From the NCBI GenBank assembly GCA_019915015.1, contig JAHBBC010000001.1:3720001-3784000 (forward strand): DNA of 64,000 nt, read 5' to 3'. The notes beneath the pieces are model-generated. The model did no database searches and was not told where the DNA came from. It saw only the letters and a list, made by a program, of their open reading frames with translations. Positions within the stretch are counted from its first letter, which is position 1, and each line of letters begins with the position of its first letter. The position numbers and the translations under genes were made by a program. The stretch comes from Auriscalpium vulgare (taxonomy: Eukaryota; Basidiomycota; Agaricomycetes; Russulales; Auriscalpiaceae). Positions 23,840 to 35,244 of this stretch are shown piece after piece.

Positions 23840-24836
23840 ATGGTCAAATTCCGCTTCCGTGCCTTTCGCAAGTTCTGCCTGGGTACGTACGCCACACTTT
23901 GGCGAAGCTGACGCAGTCAGACTAATGGCTGGCCAGGCTCCATCGGGCTAGCGTCCATCATCTGCATCATCATTTCGCTGTCCCTCTTCGACGAGTTCAA
24001 TCCAAAAGCCGATGTCTGCGTACTCATCGCAGTACCTAGTTTGTGCCTGACCGGCTGCGTATGCTCGTACGTCTTACCGTCCTGACATGCCGAGGTGCCC
24101 GAAATCTGATTGTCTTGCGCGTGTCACCGTCTAGGATCACTGCGAAACGATTATTCAAGAGCGACATACCACATTGCGTTGCTATAGAGTGCATATGGAT
24201 CTCTTGCTTTGTCCCGTTCAATCTGAGTACGTGCCGATCTTTGTGATGGATCTTCAGAATCGCTGACTCGGGGCTCGCCGCAGTTCTTAGCATGTTCTGC
24301 TACGGTCTGAGCGGGCAGTTCCGCGAGGGAACGCCGACCGATCGCTTCATGGCCCTCGAGGTATTCTGCTGGCTTCTCGCTTCACTCGGTAGGCGGCCAT
24401 TTATCGTCTCTTCGCATTTTTTTTATCTCTTATCTTAGTCTTCCTATACTGCTTCATTGTCGTCGGAATCTCGTTGACCACGGCCTTCACGGTCGACAAG
24501 GACGTCTGGTTCCGCGACATTGCAGGCTCGCCGTCGCCGTTCCCCCTCCCACTTATCTTGTTCTCCATGCGCCAATCCATCTTCGGCACATCTTTCGCCG
24601 CCGAACAAGCTGAGGCGCACGCCCCGCAATGCCTACCTGGGTGCACATGCAACGCCAAGCTCGCACCGTCCTCGCCGCAGCTCGCCCTCCCACCGATCGG
24701 TTTCCTGCGCAATCAGCCGCGCCGGGACAGTGCGATGACCGCCGGCAGCGTGAGGAGCACAAGCTCGGTGCCGGTGCGCGTTCCAACGGCGATGGAGCGT
24801 CACAACTCGATACTTGTTGGGTTCGATCATGTGTAA
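23840..24836 (+). CDS. Four-pass membrane protein, MARVEL-like
   Basis: A predicted 255-residue integral membrane protein. After a basic start (MVKFRFRAFRKFCLGS) come four hydrophobic segments: SIGLASIICIIISLSLF, VCVLIAVPSLCLTGCVC, AIECIWISCFVPFNLILSMF and FCWLLASLVFLYCFIVVGIS. A cytosolic tail of about 110 residues, rich in Ser, Pro and Arg, follows. This layout fits small fungal MARVEL-like proteins, but I see no diagnostic motif. Exons: 23840-23882, 23937-24066, 24135-24226, 24284-24388, 24439-24836 (768 nt, in frame); each junction falls inside or beside a membrane helix. It is divergent from the terpene cyclase across 2 kb; a functional link is unproven. Confidence 0.72.
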
Positions 24837-25485
24837 ATAGCAAAGCATGCAGCCTGCGATGTATCTCTGGATCAATGGTGATCTCTGCCCGAGTGGCGCC
24901 AACACTATACCAGTTCTGTCCGTTCGTTTGTGCCAATTGCGACGGTGCACACATGCACAGATCTCGGGGTCTTGCGGCATAGGCAAGCACCGGGGCAACG
25001 CAAGGGCAACGTGGTAGGCACGATGGGGTCGCGTCGTGCTTCTCATTTGCCTCGAGGCCGTTCTTGATCACTGCTCAATAAGAAGGCGAGATTTCGGATG
25101 CAAAAATCGGCGTTCTTAACGCAAGCAAGCCACCAGACGCGAATACGAAAAACGGAGGCCGTGCTGCGCCCTGGCCGCATGTGAGGGACTTCGGGCGTAA
25201 GGCGTGCCGAAACACACAGACTGGTGGCCTAGAATTGATACAGTATATGAGCAGCGTCTGCCGGATATATCTTGGATACGACACGTCTACGGCAGGGACA
25301 GTAGGGACGAGCGATACCACCGGACGAGGCGACGTCATGACCGATACCAATAACATAGCCAGACGCTACATGGGCGTTCTAGGTGTCTTCATGCGGGCGC
25401 ATCTCTCCTCTCCCTATCGGCGCGGGCTCTGGCCGGGTACGACTTAATTAGAACAGGCTTCAAGGACGTGGTGAGCAACGCACGG
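24837..25485. other. Convergent intergenic region
   Basis: A 649 bp space between the 3' ends of the membrane-protein gene (plus) and the complex I subunit gene (minus). It holds both 3' UTRs. No coding sequence or repeat was recognised. Confidence 0.35.
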
Positions 25486-25695
25486 TCAATGATGCTTCTT
25501 CTCCGTCACTGCTGGCGGCTTAATTCCCCCATAGAGATTCTCTGCGACGACGTATAATGTGAAGGCTCCGAGGGCGATGCCGAAGCCGGGGAAGAAGTTG
25601 GCGAACATGGCGCGGTTGGAGAAGACGGGGTGCTTGCGCCAGGCGTCGCGCTTGCCCCATGGGTCGCGGTAGAGCGATGGGTACTTGGAGGACAT
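25486..25695 (-). CDS. NDUFB3: NADH:ubiquinone oxidoreductase subunit NDUFB3 (B12)
   Basis: A small accessory subunit of mitochondrial complex I, 69 residues, with one membrane helix. It reads MSSKYPSLYRDPWGKRDAWR, carrying the family-typical DPW..R.AWR, followed by a helix (FGIALGAFTLYVVAENLYG) and the characteristic C-terminal KKHH. It is intronless in the coding region. The reading frame stays open upstream of this ATG, but the upstream sequence is unlike the family and lies in the promoter shared with TOP1. An intron in the 5' leader is possible. Confidence 0.82.
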   Translation of the reverse strand: MSSKYPSLYRDPWGKRDAWRKHPVFSNRAMFANFFPGFGIALGAFTLYVVAENLYGGIKPPAVTEKKHH

Positions 25696-25957
25696 CTTGG
25701 GCAGCGCAGGTGAGGATGTGCGATGGACTGAGCGGCGAAGTACTGACCTGGTTACTGTAGAACGCTGCGAGTGGGATGCGTTCAAGGGAGCGTGCGAAAG
25801 GACAGGACGGAGAGTTCCGGGCTTGCTTAGGGCCGGCACGACGTCGCCTTGACCCGAACACTCCATAAAAGTGTCCATTGGCCCTGTTCCCACTCGAACT
25901 CCCATCACCAAGTCCTTTCCTCGCTTACCACTTGGCATCCTTTTTCTTCCTGCCATC
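25696..25957. promoter_or_regulatory. Divergent promoter, NDUFB3 / TOP1
   Basis: A 262 bp space between the start codons of NDUFB3 (minus) and TOP1 (plus). The TOP1 side is pyrimidine-rich (tcctttttcttcctgcc just before the ATG), a common leader feature in these fungi. No TATA box was seen. Confidence 0.4.
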
Positions 25958-28900
25958 ATGAAGAGAACCCCCTCCATTCTCTCAGATGACGACGACGACG
26001 ACCTTCCCCTCGCCTCGCAGTCGACACAGCGCCAGGGCACAGCGAGGAATGGCCACGTAGGCGGTAATGGGGAGCCCAATGGGTATGGGCACGCTCGCGA
26101 AGAATACTCCCCGATGAGCGAGGACGAAGACATACCCCTCGTATGTTGTATCCGTATACTTGTCTTAGCCTTGTCACTCAGTAGCCACCGCATCCATTCA
26201 ACCATCACAGTCCCAGTCATCATCGCGCGCCAAGGCCGAGCCCATATCCCCCGACCTCCGCACCCTCAAGCGCAAGAAGCAGATCGCATACTCGTCCTCG
26301 TCCGAGGATGACGCGCCGCTCGCGTCTTCACCCCCAAAGCACCGACGATCTGCGGCTGTGCCCATGCCCGGCGCTAGGCAGGCCACCACAGTGCCGACCG
26401 CAGCTGTCAATGGCAACGGCAAGCTCAAAGGCACGTCCGGCGGTGGCAGCAGCGTCGCTTCGTCCAGCAAGCCCTCGAAGCCGAGGGCACCGAAGCGCAA
26501 GGTGAAGAAAGAAGAAGATTCCGACGAGGATCTTCCGGAGTCCGAGGACGACAAGCCTGCCCCCACCCCCGTGCCACCGAAGAAGAAGCGGAAAGTGAAG
26601 GACGAGAGCGACGCCGACGAGCCTGTCACGCCCGTTAAGCGGAAGAGGGCCGCGCCGAAGAAGGCGAAGAAGGAAGAGGCGGGCTCTGAGCTGGAGACGC
26701 CTCAGGCGAAGAAGAGGGGTAAAGTGAAGAAGGAGGAACAGGTCGAGGGTGGGTTTGAGGTTGAGGACACGAAGAAGGGTAAAGGCAAGAAGAAGGCCAA
26801 AGACGAGGAGTCGGAGGTGGTGTATCGCTGGTGGGAGCAGGACGCGGAGCAGACAGTTGTCAACGATGGAATACAGAAGTGGACAACACTGGAGCACGAC
26901 GGCGTGATCTTCCCTCCACCATATCAGCCTTTACCGCCCCATGTCAAGATGAAGTACAATGGCAAGTCCGTTCGTCTCAATGTGATTGCCGAGCTGACCG
27001 AGGTAGCAGGCAAAGTTGTTGACCTTTCGCCCGCCGCCGAGGAAGTGGCAGGCTTCTACGCAGCCATGATTGAGACGGAGCATGCGAAGGACCCGACGTT
27101 CAACAAGAACTTCTTCGACGACTGGGCAGTCGTGTTGAAGAGGCATCCACCGGTACGCGCTAGCCCTTCAGCTGGTGGCTCTAACTCTGACCCGATGGCC
27201 CGCGTAAGCGTGATGGCACGAGGATTATTGACTTCAACAAATGCGACTTCCGTCCCATGTTCGAGCACTTTGAGGAGGAGAAAGCCAAGAAGAAAGCGAT
27301 GACCACCGCGGAGAAGAAGGAGGTAAAGAGACTGAAGGACGAAGCCGAGTTGAAATACGTGACCTGCATGCTTGACGGCCGGAAAGAGAAGGTTGGAAAC
27401 TTCCGCGTTGAGCCTCCGGGGCTGTTCAGAGGACGCGGTGAGCATCCAAAGAAGGGTGCATTAAAGGTACGCTTCAGAACCCCGCGCCCGCGGCATTCTC
27501 ACTCATCACGTTGTAGATGCGCGTGCGCCCAGAGGACATCACGATAAACATCGGCGCCAATGCACCGATCCCCGTACCCAACGTCCCCGGAAAGTGGAAG
27601 GAAATCATCCACGACAATACCGTGACCTGGCTTGCGACCTGGACGGAAAATGTCAACGGCAATCACAAGTATGTGTTCCTCGCGGCGGGGAGCTCGCTCA
27701 AAGGCCAGAGCGACATGTCCAAGTTCGAGAAAGCCCGTGATCTCAAGGTAAGCATCTCGACTCCGTCCTTATATATGCAGCTCATTTGGTTGCCGCAGAA
27801 ACACGTCGATCGCATACGTGCCGACTACGAGGACGAGCTCTCCCGCAAGGAGATGCAGGTCCGCATGCGCGCGACGGCGATGTACTTCATCGACCGGCTC
27901 GCTCTTCGTGCCGGCAATGAGAAGGGCGATGATGAGGCGGACACGGTCGGCTGCTGCTCACTGCGCTGCGAACACGTCACTCTCGAGCCGCCAAACTTCG
28001 TCATCTTCGACTTCCTGGGTAAAGATTCCATACGCTACTACAACCGCGTGACCGTGTCGGAGCGGGTGTTCAAGAACATCAAGATCTTCAAGCGCGACAA
28101 GCAGGACGGTGACGACCTCTTCGATCGCGTGAACGTGGGTGCCATTTGACTGGTTTTCTTACCTGTCTTTTGACCCTTTACGCAGCCCGGCATCCTGAAC
28201 AAGCACCTGCAGTCTTACATGAAAGGCTTGAGCGCGAAGGTTTTCCGTACATACAATGCATCGTGGACGTTCCAACAACAACTGGACAACACACCTGAGA
28301 ACGGCACGCTACAAGAGAAACTCAACCACTACAACCACTCGAATCGCATGGTGGCTATTCTCTGTAACCATCAACGTGCTGTGCCGAAGACGCACGATCA
28401 ATCCATGGCCAAGATGGCGGACAAGGTGAGAGCAGATGCCTCTCCGTGCGGCAGCTCACTCACTCCTCGCAACGACAGCTCCGCGGCTTCAAATACGACC
28501 GCATGAAGCTGCGCCACGCGCTCTTCGCCGTGGACCCCAAAGCGAAGAAGAAGAAGAACCTCGCAGACGACGAGTCCGACCTCGACGACGACGTGATCGC
28601 GTCACACGAGGACGCGCTCAAGGCGCGGGAGCTCGAGCGCGCGGAGAAGAAGTTCCAGAAGGAGAACGAGAAGCTCGAGGAGGACGGCAAGGCACCGCAG
28701 ACTGATGACGTGCTGCAGGGCCGCCTGCGGGACGTCGAGGCGGACTTCGCCCGGCTCAAGAAGGAGCGTGGAACGGGCAAGGCGGAGCTGAAGCGCGATA
28801 AGCCTGCGGAGAAGCTCGAGGAGGCGATCGACAAGCTTGACGACAAGATCAAGGCCTTCAAGCTGCAGATGGCGGACCGCGAGGCGGGCAAGGAGGTTGC

Positions 28901-29175
28901 GCTAGGCACGAGTAAGATCAACTACCTCGACCCTCGGTGCGTCTCATCCTATACATCTTCGCTACCTTCGCTTTCGCTGACCGAGATGCTCTGTCACCGT
29001 GCAGAATCACCGCCGCCTGGTGTAAAAAGCACAGTGTGCCTATTGAGAAGATCTTCTCCAAGACTCTGATCAACAAATGTAGGCCCTCTCCTCCCCTTTC
29101 CCGCTCTGTTGCTGAACACCCCACGCTTCCGCAGTTCCATGGGCTCTAGAAGTCGACTCGGAGTGGAAGTTCTAA
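25958..29175 (+). CDS. TOP1: DNA topoisomerase I (type IB)
   Basis: Nuclear enzyme that relaxes supercoils by a 3'-phosphotyrosyl intermediate. It starts [20 protein letters not shown] and has a long acidic/basic disordered N-terminus with several KKKRK-type nuclear signals, then the core: [33 protein letters not shown] sequence around 27235 once the intron is removed, [18 protein letters not shown], and [20 protein letters not shown] sequence near 28345. A charged linker (about 28540-28900) precedes the C-terminal domain with the catalytic tyrosine in [11 protein letters not shown]. The final exon gives [13 protein letters not shown] before the TAA at 29173. There are about seven or eight short introns, the first after EDEDIPL near 26140. 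Confidence 0.94.
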
Positions 29176-29563
29176 ATTCGCTTGGATTCGTTATGTTGCA
29201 ATTCTGTGGGACTTCAAAGACTCAGCCGAAACCCACAATCACGGGAGGGGACCATCGCAATTGCATCCATTATTCGCATATTCCTCCATATTTGTAGACT
29301 TTTATTTGCGGGGCATCACCCTCAGGCTGCGGAGTACTGGCCGACGCCCCGGATGTAGCGCCCCACGCTAGGGCAACCTTCTGTACTGTACCGATAGCAG
29401 GTCGTAGATTCTTGGATGTCTGGACACCAACTCTGAATATACACACCCTTTTTTGTTTCTCTCCAGATGGCGCTAAAACATTCATGGGTTCAATAGGATA
29501 TAAAACACGATAGCTATGTAATATTTGGGATATGACCTTGGAACTTCATGTCGTCCAACCTTG
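29176..29563. other. Convergent intergenic region, TOP1 and securin-like gene
   Basis: A 388 bp AT-rich tail-to-tail spacer carrying both 3' UTRs. No coding sequence or notable repeat was seen. Confidence 0.35.
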
Positions 29564-31050
29564 CTAGACGTCGAAGCGGAAATCCTCCATCTCCAACGCC
29601 TTGTCCTCGAACACCAACACCACATCATCCAATCCCCGCGGCGCCGCAGCCTTCCCTGCCCCCGGCGTCCGCGCACTGCCCAACGGCCTCACACCCACTC
29701 CCGAAGGCACCTTCACTGGCGGCGGCCTGCCCGCATTCGGCCGCGCGCCAGCCGCAGTTGCGGGGGCGCGGATGGACGCGGACGTCCCCGGTCGCACGGC
29801 GGGCTTCAGCGCGGGGCGCACTGACGCGGACGTCGCTGGCCGCTTGACGGGGGCGGGGGCTGGGGCGACCGTGGTCGAGCGCACAGTGCCCGCGCGGGGG
29901 CGCGGGGCGGTCGGGTTGGCGGGGGCAGCACGCGCAGGGGGACGCGCCGCACCGGGGCGCGAGGCGAGGGTGGACATTGACGTCGACGTGGGGCCCTTCT
30001 TGGATGCAGTCGACGTGCCGGTCGGGCGGGAAGTCGACGGCCCACTGCGCGCCGCCGGAGGGACGGTCTTCTTCGATGATGCGCCAGGGAAGGCGAATGG
30101 GCTGTCGTCCTCTGCCACTACGGTTAGAGAGCGTGTCAACGGGGCGTGCTAGATGGAACTGACCGAGCTCTGGCAGGTCAAAGTAGTTCCACTGCTCTTT
30201 CGAATCGGAGAACCCGCTCGCCTCGAGAACGCCTTCGCCCATGCGCTCCCTGTCCGCCTGGAAGTACAGATCGGCGCGGTCGTCATATGTGTACGAGTGC
30301 ATGAGTTTGAAGAACTGCGGGCCGACGACGGTGTAGTCGGGCATCTCAAACGGAGGCGCATACTTCTCCTCTGCAGACACCGCACGGGAAACATCAGAAG
30401 CGCTCCGGGAGGTGAGCACGAAACGCACCAATGGCCGTCGGCGGCATGTACTCGATCTCATCGTAGTCCTCCGCTTGGACCTCCTCCTCCAGAACCTCCG
30501 CCACCGCGGGCACTTCAATGTCCGTATCGCTCACATCCCAGTGATTCCCGTTCGTGATGGGCGTCTTGAACGCGAGGAAGTGCGTGTCGGAAGAGCTGCG
30601 GCGCCCACGCACGGTCTTGCGCGTCGAGCTCGGACGGAGGTGGTGGCCGGGCGTCTCGACGGCGAGAAAGGAGGGCTTGGCAAGCATCATGTCCTCTTCT
30701 GGGACAGGCGTGCGGACACGCTGGCGGTTCGGGAAGGGCGTCCTGTCCGCGAACGGGCGGGACACGGTGCCCGTGCCGCCACCTTTCACGGGCTGAGTTC
30801 CTGCAAAGAGCTTCTGCGGCTCTGTACCAGCGAGTAAGTCATCCAATATTATAGAAATCAAAGAATACTTACTGAGCGAGTCGTCGCGCAGCGGGGTCTG
30901 GAGCATGGTCTTGACGTTCTTGACATTGGTGCGGGGACCATGGGCGAGAGCATTCTCGGATCGAGCCTTGTTCAATGCTCTGCCTGGCGTCTTGGATGCA
31001 AAGTGACGGTGGGTGTCGGTGTCGAGTGCGACGGGACGGGAGCCAAGCAT
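29564..31050 (-). CDS. Securin-like (Cut2/Pds1-type) protein, tentative
   Basis: Predicted 443-residue, largely disordered protein. The N-terminus has KTPGRALNKARSENAL, followed by Pro/Thr-rich sequence with repeated K-T-P/R-T-P sites of CDK type. At about residue 180 is DYDEIEYMPP, a short motif I recall from fission-yeast securin Cut2. A better-ordered block follows (PDYTVVGPQFFKLMHSYTYD), then a long Ala/Pro/Thr/Arg-rich stretch and an acidic end (DDVVLVFEDKALEMEDFRFDV). Exons: 31050-30873, 30821-30429, 30370-30164, 30117-29564 (1332 nt, in frame); the last intron has a CTCTAAC branch-like site. No KEN box was seen and the only clear RxxL is RADL, so identity rests on the EYMPP motif and overall composition. 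It could be another cell-cycle-regulated protein. Confidence 0.5.
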
Positions 31051-31907
31051 GGCGGTCGTCGTCGGTGGAAGACGCAGAGTGGCAGGCGCGTCCAACCACT
31101 GGGCGACACGATCACGTGTGGATCCTCGCTCACGTGAGTTTGGCACGTCCTGAGGCTATAAAGCTTCGGGATCCTCGCGAAAAAACGTCGTCCGCTCCTT
31201 CCTTCCAACCACCATCTGCTCCCCTTTCCTCCCCCCGTCCCCGCCAGACGATGATGATTCGAGAATACCGTGCCCTCCCGGCATTCTCGTACCATCATCT
31301 CAGCTCACCGCGACCCGCCCACCCGACCCTCTTCACGGACGATGATGATGCGAGAATACCGTCTCATACGACATTCTCGTTTCATCATCTCCAAGGGTGT
31401 TGCAGTGGACCGGGACCGGTATACGCATCCACTAACTGCCATTCTGTCAAGATCTTTTAGTATGCTGTACTTACATAAGTAGTAGTCCTGAATGCGAATC
31501 AAAGGATTGATGTCGCCTCGAAAAGCTACTATCTGAATCTAAGTCTAAGTATCTTGTGCTCGAGAGCGGCAAGGAGACTGCATAGATGTTGCAATCGTGC
31601 CAAGCGCCTACTAACCAATCTAATCTATAAGCCATATCTAGTGGACGTCACCTCACCAACAGACTTTCACGCGCCTAGCAAGCATCAACAATGATTTTGC
31701 ACAATATCTAGCAAGCCACGACCGCACTATAATAATGATAAATACAACAGTGCGTCACGCATATCAGTAAGAACAGCAGCGCAATACACAACAACACGAG
31801 CACCAAAGGCGCGAACACAGTTAGGGCAGAAACAACATGAGCCAATGGTCCAATCGCAAAACAGCAGACAACACGCGCGCCAGGCTCGCAGCCAGTATAG
31901 ACACAAA
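31051..31907. other. Intergenic region with two tandem hairpins
   Basis: An 857 bp space upstream of the securin-like gene and downstream of the seven-pass membrane-protein gene. Near 31200 the plus strand is C/T-rich. The two hairpin units at 31250-31299 and 31341-31389 are described separately. The stretch 31450-31900 is AT-rich and featureless. Confidence 0.45.
31250..31389. repeat. Two tandem copies of a hairpin-forming sequence
   Basis: Unit 1 (31250-31299) and unit 2 (31341-31389) each read gatgatg..cgagaat, a loop of about 16 nt, then attctcg..catcatc. In each, a 7-bp and a 7-bp stem are separated by a 2-3 nt mismatch. The units are 91 bp apart and nearly identical in stems but differ in loops and spacers, so the palindrome itself seems to be what is conserved. 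Possible roles are a bound operator-type site or the relic of a short inverted-repeat element. Confidence 0.7.
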
Positions 31908-33494
31908 TCAGGCAAGACTGCCTCCCTGAGCCTTCGACTGCTCAGACTCCGCACGCCCCGACGAGTCGTCGTTGTGATACGGGTCCTGGTCGACCTCGTA
32001 CTCCGTCGTGATCTGCACCTGGATATCGGGCACCGCATATCAGCTGCCGCTCACACAGGCCCTCGGGACGACCGCCCTCACCTTCAGATCATGCTCCTCG
32101 ATTACATGCTCCTTATTCCGGAAGATGCCTGTCACCTGGCGCAGCACGGACGGTCGCTTCGTGTGGATGCGCGTCGGGTTTGCAGTCGGCGCGGACACCT
32201 CCGTGTGCATCCTGTGCGTCTCCGTAACCGGCGAGGCGAACGGCGAGTTGAACGCAACTTTCGAGGGTGACGACGTTGCGAGGTAGTCGTAGTTGTCATC
32301 GCGCACGGAGGGGCTGAGCATCGCCGAGCGCCGCGGTGGGTGAGCCTGCTTCTTAACGGAGATCTCCACGGGCGCGCGCGACGGCCCAGACGTGCTCGTG
32401 CCAGTGAACTTGCCGCCGGTGACCCAGAACAGCGCAACGGCGTTGAGGATGACCTAAGACGAGTGAGTGATCCTTCGGTTGGAGGGCGTGGTGGAGGCGT
32501 ACATCAGCGCCGCAGCTCCCCAGGCAAACCCAGCCGAGCTCTTGGCCCTTCAGGACCGTGAGCACAATCATGTTGATCTGCAGGCGCTGTCAACATTCCG
32601 GAGAGTAGAGCGAGAAGCTCGGAGACTTACCGCAGAAGTGGTGAGGGCAACTCCAGACGCGACAAGGGTGCGGATGGCCACCCTGCGCACGCGAGGGTTA
32701 ACCAGCTTAGAACGAAAGAGCGGCCAGATGAAAAGAATGTTGAGGAAGACATTGATATACAAGTCGTAGGACAGGAGGGGGATAGACGAGTAGGGCTTGA
32801 GTCCAATCATGCAGATGTTGTCCTCTCTGATAAAATGGATGCGTCCTGAAAGAGCGTTAGCTGGGTCCGTGCCGGATGCTAGCGAGGACACATACCAACA
32901 AGCATGAGCGCGATGACCACCGTATACGAGAGCACGGTGATCAGGCAGATGATGTATACGGGCGACTTCAACCGGCGCCCGGCGGACGGCGACCACACCA
33001 AGTGCACTTTTTCGACTGGTGGCAAAGTCAGCACCAACCGGCAAAGCACAAAGTGAAATACGCACTGAGGAAGAAGTATATCAAGATCTTGGACGTGGCA
33101 TAGAAGGCGATGCATAGATAGATGGACGCTGAGCATACGGCATTTCTTGTCTCGAGCCCAACACCGAAGATGAGAATGCCGCCTGCACACCAAGCGCGTC
33201 AGTCCCACACCTGGCCGCATACGGAAGGAACTTACTGAGGAAAAGGAACAACCAGGAGTCCAAGAATACAAGAACTATGCACAGGCGTGCCCACGACGTC
33301 TGCACGACTGACTGCAACGAGCTAAAGTCATCGCTCGCCAGCCTCCGCGACAAACAATGTGTGAGGATGGAGACCCCTGTGTATATCGCGCTCAGCGATG
33401 CCGGCGGCACGAGCGTGGCAAGCGACTCACCCAGAAAATGAACGATGGCACTGAGGACCTGCATCCCCTCGGAAGGGAAGCGGAGGGAAGGCAT
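31908..33494 (-). CDS. Seven-pass membrane protein, paralogue A
   Basis: Uncharacterised membrane protein with about seven hydrophobic helices, for example WARLCIVLVFLDSWLFLFLS, YLCIAFYATSKILIYFFL, KSPVYIICLITVLSYTVVIA and YINVFLNILFIWPLFRSK. A cytosolic tail (PRRSAMLSPSVRDDNYDYLA ... VIEEHDLKVQITTEYEVD) follows. It starts MPSLRFPSEGMQVLS and ends SKAQGGSLA. Several short introns are evident: one after HFLG (54 nt, in frame), one after LFLFLS (GTAAGT near 33235), and one after EEHDLK. It is highly similar to the plus-strand gene at 36161, in inverted orientation. I do not recognise the family; the topology alone would suit a receptor or transporter. Confidence 0.72.
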
Positions 33495-34995
33495 AGCGGC
33501 GACAGTGTGCAAGTCGGTGAGAACGAGGCCGGCTATAAGGCTACCACCGCAGGATCATCGGGCTGGCCAGAAAGACGGTTTTTCCGTCCTCAGGGGACAC
33601 CGGTAAGGAACGATCGGATCTGCTCCATTGAAAAATTGGGGTCAGGCAGGGTCAGGCTCCGACTGAGCTCGATCCTCGAGGGATGATTAATTATAGGGTA
33701 CCGTGCCCGGCGTCGAACTTGTCTTGACCACCGTCGAGAGAGGCGTCGAGGTGAGTCTCGACGCGGCTGCGGCGATATATCGACAGCGGCGACCTGCCTC
33801 GCGGTCGATGGTCAATTCGTGGGTGTGAGCTTGACGACAGGGATCTGTCGAAGTTGCGAATGCCGTCGCATCCTGACCGCGTTACGTCCCGCCCAAGACG
33901 TACGTATGTCGTTGCTGATGCTGGGGTCGCATGATTGCCGCCAGCTCACTGCTGTCGACGGAGGCTCGCGGATCCCCACCTCCCCGCATTTGTCTCTGCC
34001 CGCAGCACTCGTAAGTCCATCTTCCGAGGAGAACTCGTACGTACGCGCAATCACCTTGAAAGTCTCAGCGCCTCTGGAAATTAAATGGATGTCTCGGGGT
34101 GCTGACAACGTGGAAGAGACGCGTGGGACGGCTGCTGGCGGAACGACTGTAAATGTCGTCTGCCGCCGGCTACGAGCGGCCAGAGGACACATGTTTTCCG
34201 ACATCCGCCCTGCGACGACTCGCAGTCTGCACGCGAGCTGTATACTCGCTCAGGCTCTTCCGCGAAGTTCTCATTGGCCGACCGTGGTAAGTTCCTCTTG
34301 GCCCACGGGCGAATCAATGGTCCGGCCTGCGAGAGCCTTTACGTCCTGCGCTCGTGGTTCTAACATGAACCATCGTCGATCAGAGACCCTGCAATGTCAC
34401 GCTCCACCTTCCACGTCCAGAGCGCCCGACGATCAGGTTCATGGGTAGGCCATAGCGCGCGCGACTGTACTACGCAGCGCGGTCACCTAGAAGTGTCCTT
34501 GCTAACGGGTGCTCCTCTAGGAGACCGGTGCCGTTCTTCTATCCAAACCCCAGTTCGCAATTGGTTCGCAAGAAGCACGAGGATCGCAAGAAAAGTGTCA
34601 TGTTTGAATCGGCGGTACGCAAAGTCCTTTCTCCATCAGCAGCCAATAAAGACCTGAAGCAGATCTGTCCGCACCCGCTTCTCAATTCGCCAGCCGCTGG
34701 GATATCGAAGAGATCGCCTCCATTGGCTGTGAGTCCCACGGCCAATCGGGCGTCGCAATGCGCATGGGGCTGTCGCTGCTGGGCCCTGGCGCGATCGTAC
34801 ACCGGATTCCGACGTGCTCGGTGCCGACTTTACACGCGACCCGAGCCTGGCGACGTCTTGCAGCCACCAGTAGAGCCTACTAGTGCACCAGGTTCGCTCG
34901 CAGATCTTCGCAGCCTCGAGGCGTACGTGTGGCAGGAGGTGGCGTAGGGGTTCAGTGCTGGACTGAGGTCGGCACTGAACCGAGGGTCGGAGACT

Positions 34996-35244
34996 TATGT
35001 GCGTGACTCGGATGCCGCTCTGCATCGTGCCTTATCTCGTTTGCAGATCTTGTCCTCGGAAAACTTCTTCACGCAGATTACAGGCCCGATCTTCAGCTCG
35101 CCGCTGGTTCCAAATGCCGGGCGGGCGAATGCGCGCGACGATGCGCCAGCACGGCGTGAGTGGATTCCATGGGAAGTCACGGCGTTCGAAAGGCCTCATA
35201 ACTTGCCTGCAGGGACGACCCTTGGCCTCCTTGGCTCGCAATGA
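34996..35244 (+). pseudogene. Possible gene fragment, unrecognised
   Basis: An open plus-strand frame encodes about 81 residues: ALHRALSRLQILSSENFF, then TGPIFSSPLVPNAGRANARD and REWIPWEVTAFERPHNLP, ending TTLGLLGSQ. Its composition is protein-like and unlike the shadow frames of the window. Upstream pieces on the same strand (34528-34947 and 33819-34200) may belong to the same former gene. No start or splice model gives a full protein, so a remnant or a fast-evolving gene are both possible. Confidence 0.3.
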
